The translations under genes and the position numbers were made by a program. Shown one piece after another: positions 34,924 through 43,516 of a stretch of DNA of 64,000 nt. The DNA is from Marivirga salinae (GTDB lineage Bacteria; Bacteroidota; Bacteroidia; Cytophagales; Cyclobacteriaceae). The notes beneath the pieces are model-generated. The model made no database searches and had not been told where the DNA came from. It saw only the letters and a program-made list of their open reading frames with translations. The stretch lies in NCBI RefSeq assembly GCF_030503855.1, contig NZ_CP129971.1:1743501-1807500 (forward strand), in the 5' to 3' direction. Numbering within the stretch: the first letter of the stretch is position 1; each line of letters starts with the position of its first letter.

Positions 34924-36845
34924 AGTTTAGCATGTAATGAATGTTCAACCATTTGAAGCGCTGTAGTAAAAATACCTTCCGGATCGAAGTTGCATTCTGC
35001 ATGAAGTTCATGTTGCTCACCATGCTCTACAACCCTATCTGGAATCCCTAAGCGTTTCACTTGTGAAGAATAATCATTTTCTGCCATAAATTCAAGTATT
35101 GCGCTACCAAATCCTCCCATTAGACAACCATCTTCTGTGGTTATTACCTTTTTATATTGGGAAAATACCTCATGCAACATTTTTTCATCCAATGGTTTTA
35201 CAAATCGCATATCAAAAACACCAGCCTCAACTCCTTCTTCAGATAATTTTTCTGCTGCTTCCAATGCATAATTTCCAATATGACCAATGCTTAAAATAGC
35301 GATGTCTTTACCATCTCTTACTTTTCTTCCAGTTCCAATTTCCATAGCTTCCATTGGCGTTCTCCACTCCGGCATCACACCTTTTCCTCTTGGATATCGA
35401 ATAGTGAAAGCTTTTCCTTCTCTAGGTAACTGAGAAGTGTACATCATATTTCTTAGTTCCGATTCATTCATAGGAGCTGCTACTATCATATTCGGTATGC
35501 ATCGCATAAAAGCAATATCATAATTACCATGATGAGTAGGGCCATCAGCACCTGCAAAACCCGCTCTGTCTAAGAAAAAGTTAACAGGCAAATCTTGAAT
35601 ACATACATCATGGATTACTTGGTCGTAACCCCTTTGCATGAATGTACTGTAAATATTACAGAAAGGAATTAATCCTTGAGTAGCCAATCCTGCTGAAAAT
35701 GTCACCGCATGTTGTTCTGCTATTCCTACATCAAAAGCTCTATCTGGCATGGCTTTCATCATGATATTTAATGAAGATCCAGATGGCATTGCAGGAGTAA
35801 CTCCTACGATTTTATCATTTTGCTCAGCCAATTCTACTATAGTATGACCAAATACTTCCTGATATTTTGGAGCAGACGGCTTTTCAACAGGCTTTTTCTG
35901 AATTTCTCCTGTTATTTTATCAAATTTCCCTGGAGCGTGCCATTTGGTTTGATCTTTTTCAGCTGGGCCAAACCCTTTACCTTTAGTAGTTACACAGTGC
36001 AATACTTTAGGGCCAGGGATGTCTTTTAAATCTCTTAAAACATGTACCAAATGATTGACATCATGACCATCAACAGGCCCGAAATACCTTAAATTAAGGG
36101 ATTCAAATAAGTTACTTTGCTTTAACAAAAATGATTTTATGCTATTCTCTAATTTCCCTACAACTTCTTGCGCGCTTTTTCCAAAGCCACTTACTTTCCC
36201 TAATAATTTCCATACATCATCTCGCATTCTGTTATAGGTGTGCGAGGTGGTGATATCCGTTAAATATTCTTTTAATGCGCCAACATTTGGGTCAATTGAC
36301 ATACAATTATCATTTAATATGATAATCATATTGGCATCTGAAGCACCAGCATGATTCATGCCTTCAAAAGCCATACCGCCAGTCATGGCGCCATCACCAA
36401 TTACAGCAATGTGTTGTTTATCAAATTCTCCTTTAAGGTTAGATGCCATTGCCATACCCAAAGCAGCAGAGATTGAGGTAGAAGAGTGTCCTACACCAAA
36501 CGCATCATATTCGCTTTCTTTTCTTTTAGGAAAACCAGACATTCCACCATAAACCCGGTTAGTATGGAATTTTTCTTTTCTTCCTGTTAAAATTTTATGT
36601 CCATAAGCTTGATGCCCTACATCCCAAATCACTTGGTCTTCTGGTGTGTTGAATACGTAATGAAGGGCTGTAGTCAGTTCTACAACTCCTAAGCTAGCAC
36701 CGAAATGTCCGCCATAAATCGATACATTATCAATGATGAATTGTCTTAATTCTTGGCTTAATTGGACTAATTGAGATTGATTGAGTTTCCTGAGATCATC
36801 AGGACTGTCAATCTTTGATAAAAGTTCTCCGGGTTGAATAAGCAT
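34920..36845 (-). CDS. dxs: 1-deoxy-D-xylulose-5-phosphate synthase
   Basis: Thiamine diphosphate enzyme condensing pyruvate and glyceraldehyde 3-phosphate in the first MEP-pathway step. 641 aa. The conserved HFGASLGVVELTTALHYVF with DVGHQAYGHKIL after it is at the N-terminus. The ThDP motif GDGAMTGGMAFEGMNHAG and FFLDRAGFAGADGPTHHG with YPRG identify the family. With ispH in the crt operon, both ends of the precursor pathway are in this window. No carotenoid-type boxes are seen upstream. Confidence 0.97.
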   Translation of the reverse strand: MLIQPGELLSKIDSPDDLRKLNQSQLVQLSQELRQFIIDNVSIYGGHFGASLGVVELTTALHYVFNTPEDQVIWDVGHQAYGHKILTGRKEKFHTNRVYGGMSGFPKRKESEYDAFGVGHSSTSISAALGMAMASNLKGEFDKQHIAVIGDGAMTGGMAFEGMNHAGASDANMIIILNDNCMSIDPNVGALKEYLTDITTSHTYNRMRDDVWKLLGKVSGFGKSAQEVVGKLENSIKSFLLKQSNLFESLNLRYFGPVDGHDVNHLVHVLRDLKDIPGPKVLHCVTTKGKGFGPAEKDQTKWHAPGKFDKITGEIQKKPVEKPSAPKYQEVFGHTIVELAEQNDKIVGVTPAMPSGSSLNIMMKAMPDRAFDVGIAEQHAVTFSAGLATQGLIPFCNIYSTFMQRGYDQVIHDVCIQDLPVNFFLDRAGFAGADGPTHHGNYDIAFMRCIPNMIVAAPMNESELRNMMYTSQLPREGKAFTIRYPRGKGVMPEWRTPMEAMEIGTGRKVRDGKDIAILSIGHIGNYALEAAEKLSEEGVEAGVFDMRFVKPLDEKMLHEVFSQYKKVITTEDGCLMGGFGSAILEFMAENDYSSQVKRLGIPDRVVEHGEQHELHAECNFDPEGIFTTALQMVEHSLHAKL

Positions 36846-37117
36846 AATATCTTAATATGTTTAATGCTGAAAACAAATACTTCATGTAAATGTTTCACCT
36901 GATTAAATATTGCGTCATTTTTTTTGTTTGACAGAAAATTCAATCATTGTGTTGAGTGTCCTCAATTAATAAGTCTGTCGAGGACAATTTCAATCTACAA
37001 ATTACCGAATTTTTTGTGTTATAAATGCAAATTTACAATAATTTCCTGCCATTCACCTGCAATCTTTTCAAATTCGATTATCTTTGAAAACTTAGAACAC
37101 TTAAATGATCATAGCCA

Positions 37118-37864
37118 TTGAGTTTTGAAATAAAACTTCCACTTTTTGAGGGACCATTTGATTTGCTTCTTTTCTTCATTGAAAGGGATGAATTGGATAT
37201 TTATGATATTCCTATTTCTAAAATCACCAATGATTTTCTGGATTACCTTAAGCATTTGGAGCAGATGAATATTGAAGTGGCTAGTGAATTTATTTTAGTG
37301 GCTTCTACGCTAATGCGTATTAAAGCAAAAATGTTATTGCCTCGTCCTCAGATTGATGAAGAAGGAAATGAAATTGATCCTAGAGAGGAATTGGTTAGGC
37401 ATTTACTAGAATATAAAAAATACAAATCAGTTTTGCAGGAACTTTCAGACATGGAAGGGAAAATGCAGGAGAAGGAAAAGCGCGGAAATGTTAAAAAGGA
37501 AGTAAAATCACTTTCTGAAACCATTAACGTGGAGGCAGAATTGCAAAATGTTGATTTATATAAACTTTTGAGAGTTTTTAGGGATGTGATGGCACGCTAT
37601 GAACTCGAGAAAAATAAACCTTCCCATAAGGTAGTGCAATATCCTTATACCATTGAAGGTCAAAAAGACCATATCGTTGGAAAACTGGAAAGAGATGGAA
37701 AGTTAGCTTTTACTACATTTATTGAAGAAAGACCAGAGAAAATAGCCGTTATTTTTAATTTTCTGGCCATATTGGAATTATTACAAAGTTCCCTAATTAC
37801 CATTACGGTAGGGGAGGGCTTTAATAATTTTTGGCTTGAAAAAATTGAAACAGTTGCTGAATGA
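37118..37864 (+). CDS. scpA: Segregation and condensation protein A (TTG start)
   Basis: Kleisin subunit of the SMC-ScpAB condensin. 248 aa. Family blocks are the N-terminal KLPLFEGPFDLLLFFIERDE with DIYDIPISKIT, then VASEFILVASTLMRIKAKML, and the C-terminal winged-helix region (TFIEERPEKIAVIFNFLAIL). The start must be TTG at 37118, because an in-frame TAG lies at 37112-37114 and no ATG or GTG precedes the conserved start. TATCTTTG (37079-37086) is a plausible -7 box. The stop overlaps the next start by four bases. scpB is not in the window. Confidence 0.94.
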   Translation: MSFEIKLPLFEGPFDLLLFFIERDELDIYDIPISKITNDFLDYLKHLEQMNIEVASEFILVASTLMRIKAKMLLPRPQIDEEGNEIDPREELVRHLLEYKKYKSVLQELSDMEGKMQEKEKRGNVKKEVKSLSETINVEAELQNVDLYKLLRVFRDVMARYELEKNKPSHKVVQYPYTIEGQKDHIVGKLERDGKLAFTTFIEERPEKIAVIFNFLAILELLQSSLITITVGEGFNNFWLEKIETVAE

Positions 37865-38913
37865 AGTTAGAGAAGGAGAAAATTTTCAAAACCCTTAATC
37901 CAAATAAAGTATGGATTCCTGTTTTATTGGGTGTTTCCATAGTAGCCTTTTTATTTTATCAAGATGATTCGGTAACCTTAGAAAATCTGTCATTAATTTT
38001 TGAGGCAGAAATTTTGCCAGTGGCACTAGCATTTTTTGTTTTATTTGCTCGTGATGTAGGTTACGTATATCGTATCCGGATGATAACTGGCAAAAGGCTG
38101 ACTTGGAAAAGCAGTATTTATGTCATAATTCTCTGGGAATTTGCCTCTGCCGTTACTCCTTCAGTAGTAGGTGGTACAGCCGTAGCTGTTTTTATTTTAA
38201 TGAAAGAAGGGTTGAAATTGGGTAAGGCATTGGCTTACACCATGATTACAGCCATTTTCGATAATATGTATTTTGTGGTGATGGCTCCTATCGTCTATTT
38301 GATTGCATCAGGTCATATCTTCCCACAAAATTCGATGATTGAAACACAATTAGGAAGAAGCTTGCCTACACTTTTTATTGTAAGTTATTCACTTATTGCT
38401 GTTTACACTTTTGTAATGGCTTTTGCAGTTTTGGTCAATCCAAGGTGGTTCAGATGGATTTTATTGAAAATCACTTCCATTAAATTTCTAAGAAGATGGA
38501 GGCAAGGTGCTTACGAACAAGGTTCTGAAATCATGATGGCTTCTAAAGAATTAAGAGGAAGGGATTTCACTTACTGGTTAAAAATATCTCTTTCTACCAT
38601 TTTTATATGGACAGCACGTTATGCTATGTTGAATTGTGTGATAGAAGCATTCTCTAATCAAAGTTTTTTTGAACATATTGTGATTTTTGCCCGTCATGTA
38701 GTGATATGGATAACCATGTTGGTTTCACCAACTCCCGGTAGTAGTGGAACAGCTGAATTTATATTTACCCAATTTTTCAAAGAAGATTTAGGGTCGGTTA
38801 CTTTCATTACCAATATTTTCTGGCGTTTGATGACTTATTATCCCTATTTATTTTTAGGGGCATTAGTATTGCCAAGATGGATAGCGAGAGTATTTAAGAA
38901 AAAGAAAAAATAA
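37861..38913 (+). CDS. Lysylphosphatidylglycerol synthase TM region / UPF0104-like membrane protein
   Basis: 350-aa polytopic inner-membrane protein, about eight hydrophobic segments, of the UPF0104 flippase-like family (the membrane part of MprF-type synthases). The family block ILWEFASAVTPSVVGGTAVAVFIL is clear, and WITMLVSPTPGSSGTAEF is a second signature. The soluble aminoacyl-transferase half of MprF is absent, so it probably moves lipids or exports a lipid-linked molecule. ATGA overlap with scpA implies translational coupling, although the functional link is unclear. Confidence 0.85.
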   Translation: MKLEKEKIFKTLNPNKVWIPVLLGVSIVAFLFYQDDSVTLENLSLIFEAEILPVALAFFVLFARDVGYVYRIRMITGKRLTWKSSIYVIILWEFASAVTPSVVGGTAVAVFILMKEGLKLGKALAYTMITAIFDNMYFVVMAPIVYLIASGHIFPQNSMIETQLGRSLPTLFIVSYSLIAVYTFVMAFAVLVNPRWFRWILLKITSIKFLRRWRQGAYEQGSEIMMASKELRGRDFTYWLKISLSTIFIWTARYAMLNCVIEAFSNQSFFEHIVIFARHVVIWITMLVSPTPGSSGTAEFIFTQFFKEDLGSVTFITNIFWRLMTYYPYLFLGALVLPRWIARVFKKKKK

Positions 38914-39030
38914 TATTAATTCAAATCCTCTCAAATTTAGCTCTATACTCCTAAACTTGAGTGGATTGAACTGTCTAAAGAATAATCCATTCAATTTTCA
39001 TAATTCCTTCAATTTCCATAACTTGATTTC

Positions 39031-39426
39031 ATGCAAATCAATCAAATTAAAGAGACTTGTCTATATATTAAGGATTTAGAAAAGGCTAAAGATTTTTATC
39101 ATGGAAAATTGGGATTGCCTATTATAACACAAGCTCCTGAGAAGTTGATTTTCTTTCGCTCAGGATCTTCCGTTTTGCTTTGTTTTAACCCAGATTTTAG
39201 TAAAGAACAAGATGTTCCCCCACCGCATTTTGCCCGAGGAAAGCAACATATTGCCTTTGAAGTTCCAGCTAATGATTATGATTCCGCTAAAGCAGAATTA
39301 AAGGAAAAGGGGATTTCAATAACGTATGAGCACGAATGGCCAAATGGGAAACTGTCAGCTTATTTTGAAGATCCAGAAGGACATGTTTTAGAAATTGTGC
39401 CGACTGGGCTTTGGGAGAAAGCTTGA
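39031..39426 (+). CDS. Glyoxalase/VOC superfamily protein
   Basis: 131-aa single vicinal-oxygen-chelate protein with two beta-alpha-beta-beta-beta units. It starts QINQIKETCLYIKDLEKAKDFYHGKLGLPI, with FARGKQHIAFEV in the middle and YFEDPEGHVLEIVPTGLW at the end. The possible metal ligands are H in KQHIAF and E in LEIV. Members include glyoxalases, dioxygenases and fosfomycin-resistance proteins; nothing here decides between them. It is transcribed alone. Confidence 0.85.
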   Translation: MQINQIKETCLYIKDLEKAKDFYHGKLGLPIITQAPEKLIFFRSGSSVLLCFNPDFSKEQDVPPPHFARGKQHIAFEVPANDYDSAKAELKEKGISITYEHEWPNGKLSAYFEDPEGHVLEIVPTGLWEKA

Positions 39427-39751
39427 GCTGTCTAAAACTTGAAGAGGAAAAACTTTCAAAGAGAAGCGATTTGACCGTTTTTACTGTTTATTCGCTACTA
39501 ATACCTATTTTTAGCATATCGGTCTGACGCTTTATGGAGCACTTTTCTAACTCCAATATTTTTTTAAAGTTTTAACATATTGTAGATGTAATTGAATTAA
39601 GCGTCAGACCAGAGAAATATTTGTGCTTATGTCAGATATTCAGAATTTGCAATTAATCTTAATTTTTATCCATTAATCAATATTAGCATGAGCTTAGTCT
39701 ATCAGACTTTGCATGAAAATGTCAGGCAATTCGTAATTCCCCAATTCATAA
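39427..39751. repeat. Gene-free interval with a 12-bp long-range inverted repeat
   Basis: No gene is visible in 325 bases. GGTCTGACGCTT (39521-39532) and AAGCGTCAGACC (39599-39610) form a perfect 12-bp inverted repeat around a 66-base AT-rich core. The ends could be terminal repeats of a very small mobile-element relic or the base of an RNA stem. No transposase or target-site duplication is obvious. The rest is AT-rich and unremarkable. Confidence 0.5.
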
Positions 39752-40543
39752 TTAAACTAAAAGTGCTCCTTTCTTCTTCAAAGCCTCTTCCACATAATCA
39801 AAAGTAGAAAGTAAGTCTGGCTTTCCATCAACAATAGCCACATCATGTTCGAAGTGAGCTGAATATCTTCCATCAGCCGTAACTATTGACCAACCATCAG
39901 CTAATTGCTTGATGCTTCTTCCGCCTAAGTTAATCATAGGCTCAATAGCCAATACCATTCCTTCTTTCAACTTAGCACCTCTGCCTCTTTTTCCATAGTT
40001 CGGAACTTCAGGGGATTCATGCATTTTTCTACCTAAACCGTGTCCTACCAATTCTCTTACCACTCCATAGCCGTGCTTTTCAGCATGTTGTTGAATAGCA
40101 AAACCTATATCACCTATTCTATTTCCTGCTTTGCATTCCTCTACTCCTAAATACAAAGACTCCTTGGTAACTTTAAGTAATTGTTCTATTTCTGGTTTTA
40201 CTTCTCCCACAGCAAATGTGTAAGCGTGGTCACCATAAAAGCCGTTCATTTTCACTCCGCAATCAATAGAAATGATATCACCTTCTTTCAGAGGGTCATT
40301 GTTAGGGAAACCATGCACCACTTGCTCATTTGGGCTCATGCAAAGTGTATTTGGGAAGTCATAAAGACCTAAAAAGCCTGGCTCACCACCATGATCTCTA
40401 ATGAATTCCTCTGCTTTTTTATCCAGTTCCAAAGTTGTAACTCCTGGCTCAAGCATTTCAGCCATCAGACCTAAGGTTTTGGATACAAGTAATGCGCTTT
40501 TACGCATTATTTCAATTTCTTCTTTATTTTTCAAATGGATCAT
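39752..40543 (-). CDS. map: Type I methionine aminopeptidase
   Basis: Removes the initiator methionine from nascent proteins. 263 aa. The five metal ligands are recognisable: D in SIDCGVKMNGFYGDHAYTF (two aspartates), H in LVGHGLGRKMHE, E in AIEPMINLG and E in FEHDVAIVD. The start at 40543 is preferred to the frame's upstream limit at 40570, because it gives the family start MIHLKNKEEIEIM and an ATGA overlap with the gene before it. Confidence 0.95.
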   Translation of the reverse strand: MIHLKNKEEIEIMRKSALLVSKTLGLMAEMLEPGVTTLELDKKAEEFIRDHGGEPGFLGLYDFPNTLCMSPNEQVVHGFPNNDPLKEGDIISIDCGVKMNGFYGDHAYTFAVGEVKPEIEQLLKVTKESLYLGVEECKAGNRIGDIGFAIQQHAEKHGYGVVRELVGHGLGRKMHESPEVPNYGKRGRGAKLKEGMVLAIEPMINLGGRSIKQLADGWSIVTADGRYSAHFEHDVAIVDGKPDLLSTFDYVEEALKKKGALLV

Positions 40544-40941
40544 CTCATCAAATCTTTTAATTTTTCCCAAAAGCTCTTTTTAGGAAGTGTGTATTCAACT
40601 GGATTGTTGCCCAATAGTTCCCATACTTTACTCCAGCCTAAAAATCCTCCAATATTTCTGTCATCAATAAATAAGTCGACAATTAATTTACGGCTTTGCT
40701 CAGGTTCCAGAGTTTCCTCTGGAAAGTTTTTATTGACAGCATAAAATTCAATTCCATGCTTTCTGCAGAAATTCACTGCTTCTTGCAAGGATTTTCCTTC
40801 TCTTACTGTCCACAGAATCAATTGATGCTGCTGTTGTTGCAATGCCTTTAAAGTTTCAAAAGCAAATAATTGAGGCTTACCGATACCAGGGTAACGGTCT
40901 TCCACTATAGTGCCATCAAAATCAACTGCAATTTTCAACAT
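40540..40941 (-). CDS. Small HAD-like hydrolase (BT0820-type)
   Basis: 133-aa HAD-fold protein. The nucleophile motif is IAVDFDGTIVE at the N-terminus, the threonine motif II is in LILWTVREG, and the acidic motif is VDLFIDDRNIGG. The lack of a cap domain and the small size match the structurally known BT0820-like proteins of Bacteroides. The ATG at 40941 begins at the motif, so longer starts are rejected. It is translationally coupled (ATGA) to map. Substrate unknown. Confidence 0.82.
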   Translation of the reverse strand: MLKIAVDFDGTIVEDRYPGIGKPQLFAFETLKALQQQQHQLILWTVREGKSLQEAVNFCRKHGIEFYAVNKNFPEETLEPEQSRKLIVDLFIDDRNIGGFLGWSKVWELLGNNPVEYTLPKKSFWEKLKDLMR

Positions 40942-41017
40942 TTTCACAATATTAGCTCGAAACTTTTTATTTGGCAATGAATTCAACAATTGCAACACGA
41001 GTGCTCAAATAATGGGT

Positions 41018-41030
41018 CGGTCTCAGACCG
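41018..41030. other. Short perfect hairpin CGGTCT-c-AGACCG
   Basis: A 6-bp GC-rich inverted repeat lies between the minus-strand gene ending at 41035 and the HAD/map pair. On the plus strand it is followed by TATTTTATTT, but both neighbours are on the minus strand, so its use as a terminator is uncertain. Its GGTCT/AGACC core also occurs in the inverted repeat near 39521. Confidence 0.35.
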
Positions 41031-41034
41031 TATT

Positions 41035-41337
41035 TTATTTTGTTTTGTATTCCGCTCTTATTTTTGCCTTCAAACAAAGGCGGTCATATATCATTTCCGC
41101 TAGTTTTTCAGGGATTTCTGCAATTCCAGGTTGCAAAGTTAAGGCAAATTCTTTTTCCGACACATCAATACGGTACATTATCTGCACTAGTTTTTGAAAG
41201 TCAGTGTCTAATAAATGGGAAATATAGGGGGCAAGCTTATTAATAAAGCTTTGTTTGTTAAAGGATTCTTCCTGACTGATCTCAAAATCAGGAATTAATT
41301 TTTGGGAAACGGTGATGAGTTCTTTTTGGTAATCCAT
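41035..41337 (-). CDS. Conserved hypothetical protein
   Basis: 100-aa, mostly helical, soluble protein (LINKLAP-like hydrophobic periodicity, SHLLDTDFQKLVQIMYRIDV). I know of similar short proteins beside housekeeping genes in Cytophagales but no function. It lies upstream of the HAD/map pair on the same strand. Codon use resembles neighbouring genes, which supports it as real. Confidence 0.6.
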   Translation of the reverse strand: MDYQKELITVSQKLIPDFEISQEESFNKQSFINKLAPYISHLLDTDFQKLVQIMYRIDVSEKEFALTLQPGIAEIPEKLAEMIYDRLCLKAKIRAEYKTK

Positions 41338-41379
41338 TACGAGGAATTTACCACAAAGCTATAAATTCAAAAGGAATTT

Positions 41380-41607
41380 TTAAAGACTTGACTCCAATAA
41401 GGAATTTTGGTTTTGATATTGAAAATCAAACCAGTAAGCATAATCCTGGTATTCAACACAGTCAGGAAGCGAAATGTTATTAATTTCTACATTCATCCTT
41501 GCTGATTGGGGAATCCACATACCGAAAAGCTCTTGCTGCTCATATGGTAAGCTGGAAATTTGAATGAAATTAATGCCTTGGTGAAAATTTGGTGTTGCTT
41601 TTAGCAT
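41380..41607 (-). CDS. Conserved hypothetical small protein
   Basis: 75-aa acidic protein, with conserved-looking blocks FIQISSLPYEQQELFGMWIP and DCVEYQDYAYWFDFQYQ. The aromatic-rich end is characteristic of a small Cytophagales family that I recognise only as hypothetical. It lies 42 bases upstream of 41337 on the same strand and may share a transcript with the following genes. Function unknown. Confidence 0.6.
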   Translation of the reverse strand: MLKATPNFHQGINFIQISSLPYEQQELFGMWIPQSARMNVEINNISLPDCVEYQDYAYWFDFQYQNQNSLLESSL

Positions 41608-41786
41608 TGTTAATTGTTTTCTATTTTTACAAATGTAGGGATTTATAATTGACTTATTATTAAGTGTTTGTTAATAGTTTATGAAGTTTTTTGATTCAAT
41701 TTGAAAATATTCAAACTGTCGATTTATAAAGTATTTTACGGTTTTTATCATAAAATTCGCTTATTTCGTGTTTCTATTTTTTATCT

Positions 41787-42944
41787 ATGGAGTATTTGGA
41801 AGCATTTGATTCGATTAGACCTTATAATGATTCAGAGGTGAATGAAGCCGTTCAGCGCTTGATTCAGCATCCATTTTTTGATCAAGTTTCTAAAAGAGTT
41901 TTTCCTGAGAAATCAACGGATCAACTCAAAGAAGCTCTAACTGATGTGAATACCATTAAGGAATTCCAGAAAGTAATGATGTATCCTACCGCACGTAGGG
42001 TACTTGATAACAGCTCTGATGGAATATCGCATGATGGTTTTGATAAAATCAATGCGGATAAATCTTATCTTTTTATCTCCAATCATAGAGATATTGTATT
42101 GGACTCCACTATTTTAAATGTATTGTTATTTGAATTAGGAATAGATACCACAGAAGTAGCGATTGGCAATAACTTATTGGTAAATGAATGGGTAACAGAT
42201 CTTGCCAAATTAAATAAGAATTTTATTGTCAATAGAAATATCCCTCCAAGGGAAATGTATTCCTACTCACAGACACTATCTTCTTACATTCGATATACAA
42301 TTTTGGAGAAAAAAACTTCCATTTGGATAGCTCAGCGAGAGGGTAGAACCAAAGATGGAGATGATCAAACCCAACAAGGCCTATTGAAAATGATTGGCTT
42401 AAGTGGAGGGAAATATTTTTATGAAAATTATGCCCCACTTAGAATGGCTCCTATGGCCATTTCCTATGAATATGATCCATGCGATGTATTAAAAGCTAGA
42501 GAAATAGCTTCAAAAATGGCTGGTAAACCTATTGAAAAAACGCCTGAGGATGATTTGCAAAGTATGATTGCGGGGATAACAGGTGTAAAGGGTAGAGTTC
42601 ATATTTCCATCGGCAAGATTGTGGATGAAAAATTACAGGAAATTCGTGAAATCAAAAATAAAAATGATCAAATGCAGGCTTTAGCCGATTTGATTGATGA
42701 GCGTGTGCACAAAAGCTACAAACTTTGGCCAAATAATTTTATTGCTTACGATTGGTTGTATGAAGAGCGGTTTTCAGATCATTATACAAAAGAAGAAGCA
42801 GAAAAATTTGAGGCTTACCTACATAAGCAAGCCCAAAATTTCTCTGCTAATTTTAATGAATTAAAAGATCCGCTTTTGGCTATGTATGCCAATCCTGTTA
42901 AAAATAAATTAAAAGTTGAAGGAATGGCAGAGAGCGAATTATAA
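41787..42944 (+). CDS. Glycerol acyltransferase family protein (PlsC-like)
   Basis: 385-aa acyltransferase. The active-site block is YLFISNHRDIVLDSTILNVL, a variant of the NHX4D motif; a second block is WIAQREGRTKDGDDQTQQGLL, which resembles the FPEGTRS substrate motif, followed by MAPMAISYEYDPCD. No membrane segment is evident, so it may be peripheral. It could acylate lipid precursors or ornithine/lysine lipids. The 3' end overlaps the convergent lipoprotein gene by six bases. Confidence 0.82.
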   Translation: MEYLEAFDSIRPYNDSEVNEAVQRLIQHPFFDQVSKRVFPEKSTDQLKEALTDVNTIKEFQKVMMYPTARRVLDNSSDGISHDGFDKINADKSYLFISNHRDIVLDSTILNVLLFELGIDTTEVAIGNNLLVNEWVTDLAKLNKNFIVNRNIPPREMYSYSQTLSSYIRYTILEKKTSIWIAQREGRTKDGDDQTQQGLLKMIGLSGGKYFYENYAPLRMAPMAISYEYDPCDVLKAREIASKMAGKPIEKTPEDDLQSMIAGITGVKGRVHISIGKIVDEKLQEIREIKNKNDQMQALADLIDERVHKSYKLWPNNFIAYDWLYEERFSDHYTKEEAEKFEAYLHKQAQNFSANFNELKDPLLAMYANPVKNKLKVEGMAESEL

Positions 42945-43475
42945 AATTTTTGCTCTTACTTCAAATACCATTTCAGCTCTAATATCAGTCTTTGAGTTGG
43001 TTGTTTCGCGGGTTACTGCTTCAAATTCAAGGCTGTAAGTGTCCTCTTTGATGTATTCACTTAAATCTGTTCCTGTCGTTTCTAAATTTAATGTACTGCC
43101 AACATTTTCCGAAATATCTTGATTCTCAGCTATTAAAGTTTTGCCTTCAGCATCATTTGAAATATAAATTTTTAAACTTTTCAAAAAAGAGAATGTCCTG
43201 TCATTTGGATTAGTAATGGAAAGTTTAAGTTCGCTTAAATTTACATTTTCCACCAAATCAGCTCTCGTATTATTATTTTCAAAAGTTTGTTTAGAAGAGG
43301 TATTGATATCAGGAGTACCAATATCAATAGGAACGTCTACCAATGTGGAAGAAGGTACAGTGAATTCTGTGGAATTAGTAATGTTAAAGGTGGTAATTTT
43401 ATCAATTTTTTCTTGAAGGTTACAACCTGTGAAAATTAAAAATGTAGTAATTAATAAAAAATATGTAGTCTTCAT
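42939..43475 (-). CDS. Predicted lipoprotein
   Basis: 178 aa with a lipoprotein signal (MKTTYFLLITTFLIFTGC, lipobox IFTGC). The mature part is acidic and beta-rich with alternating threonine/serine strands (LSELKLSITNPNDRTFSFLK), which suggests an immunoglobulin-like sandwich similar to LEA14/WHy domains. No catalytic motif is seen. It lies downstream of the pseudouridine synthase but on the opposite strand to the acyltransferase. Function unknown. Confidence 0.7.
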   Translation of the reverse strand: MKTTYFLLITTFLIFTGCNLQEKIDKITTFNITNSTEFTVPSSTLVDVPIDIGTPDINTSSKQTFENNNTRADLVENVNLSELKLSITNPNDRTFSFLKSLKIYISNDAEGKTLIAENQDISENVGSTLNLETTGTDLSEYIKEDTYSLEFEAVTRETTNSKTDIRAEMVFEVRAKIL

Positions 43476-43516
43476 AAATAAAAATTTTACTTTGTTTTAG
43501 TGTAACGTACGAATGA

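Noticed and set aside
36924..37121. Plus-strand frame of 65 codons upstream of scpA
   Set aside because: Its cysteine/serine-rich sequence matches no known pattern and it lies over the probable promoter of scpA.
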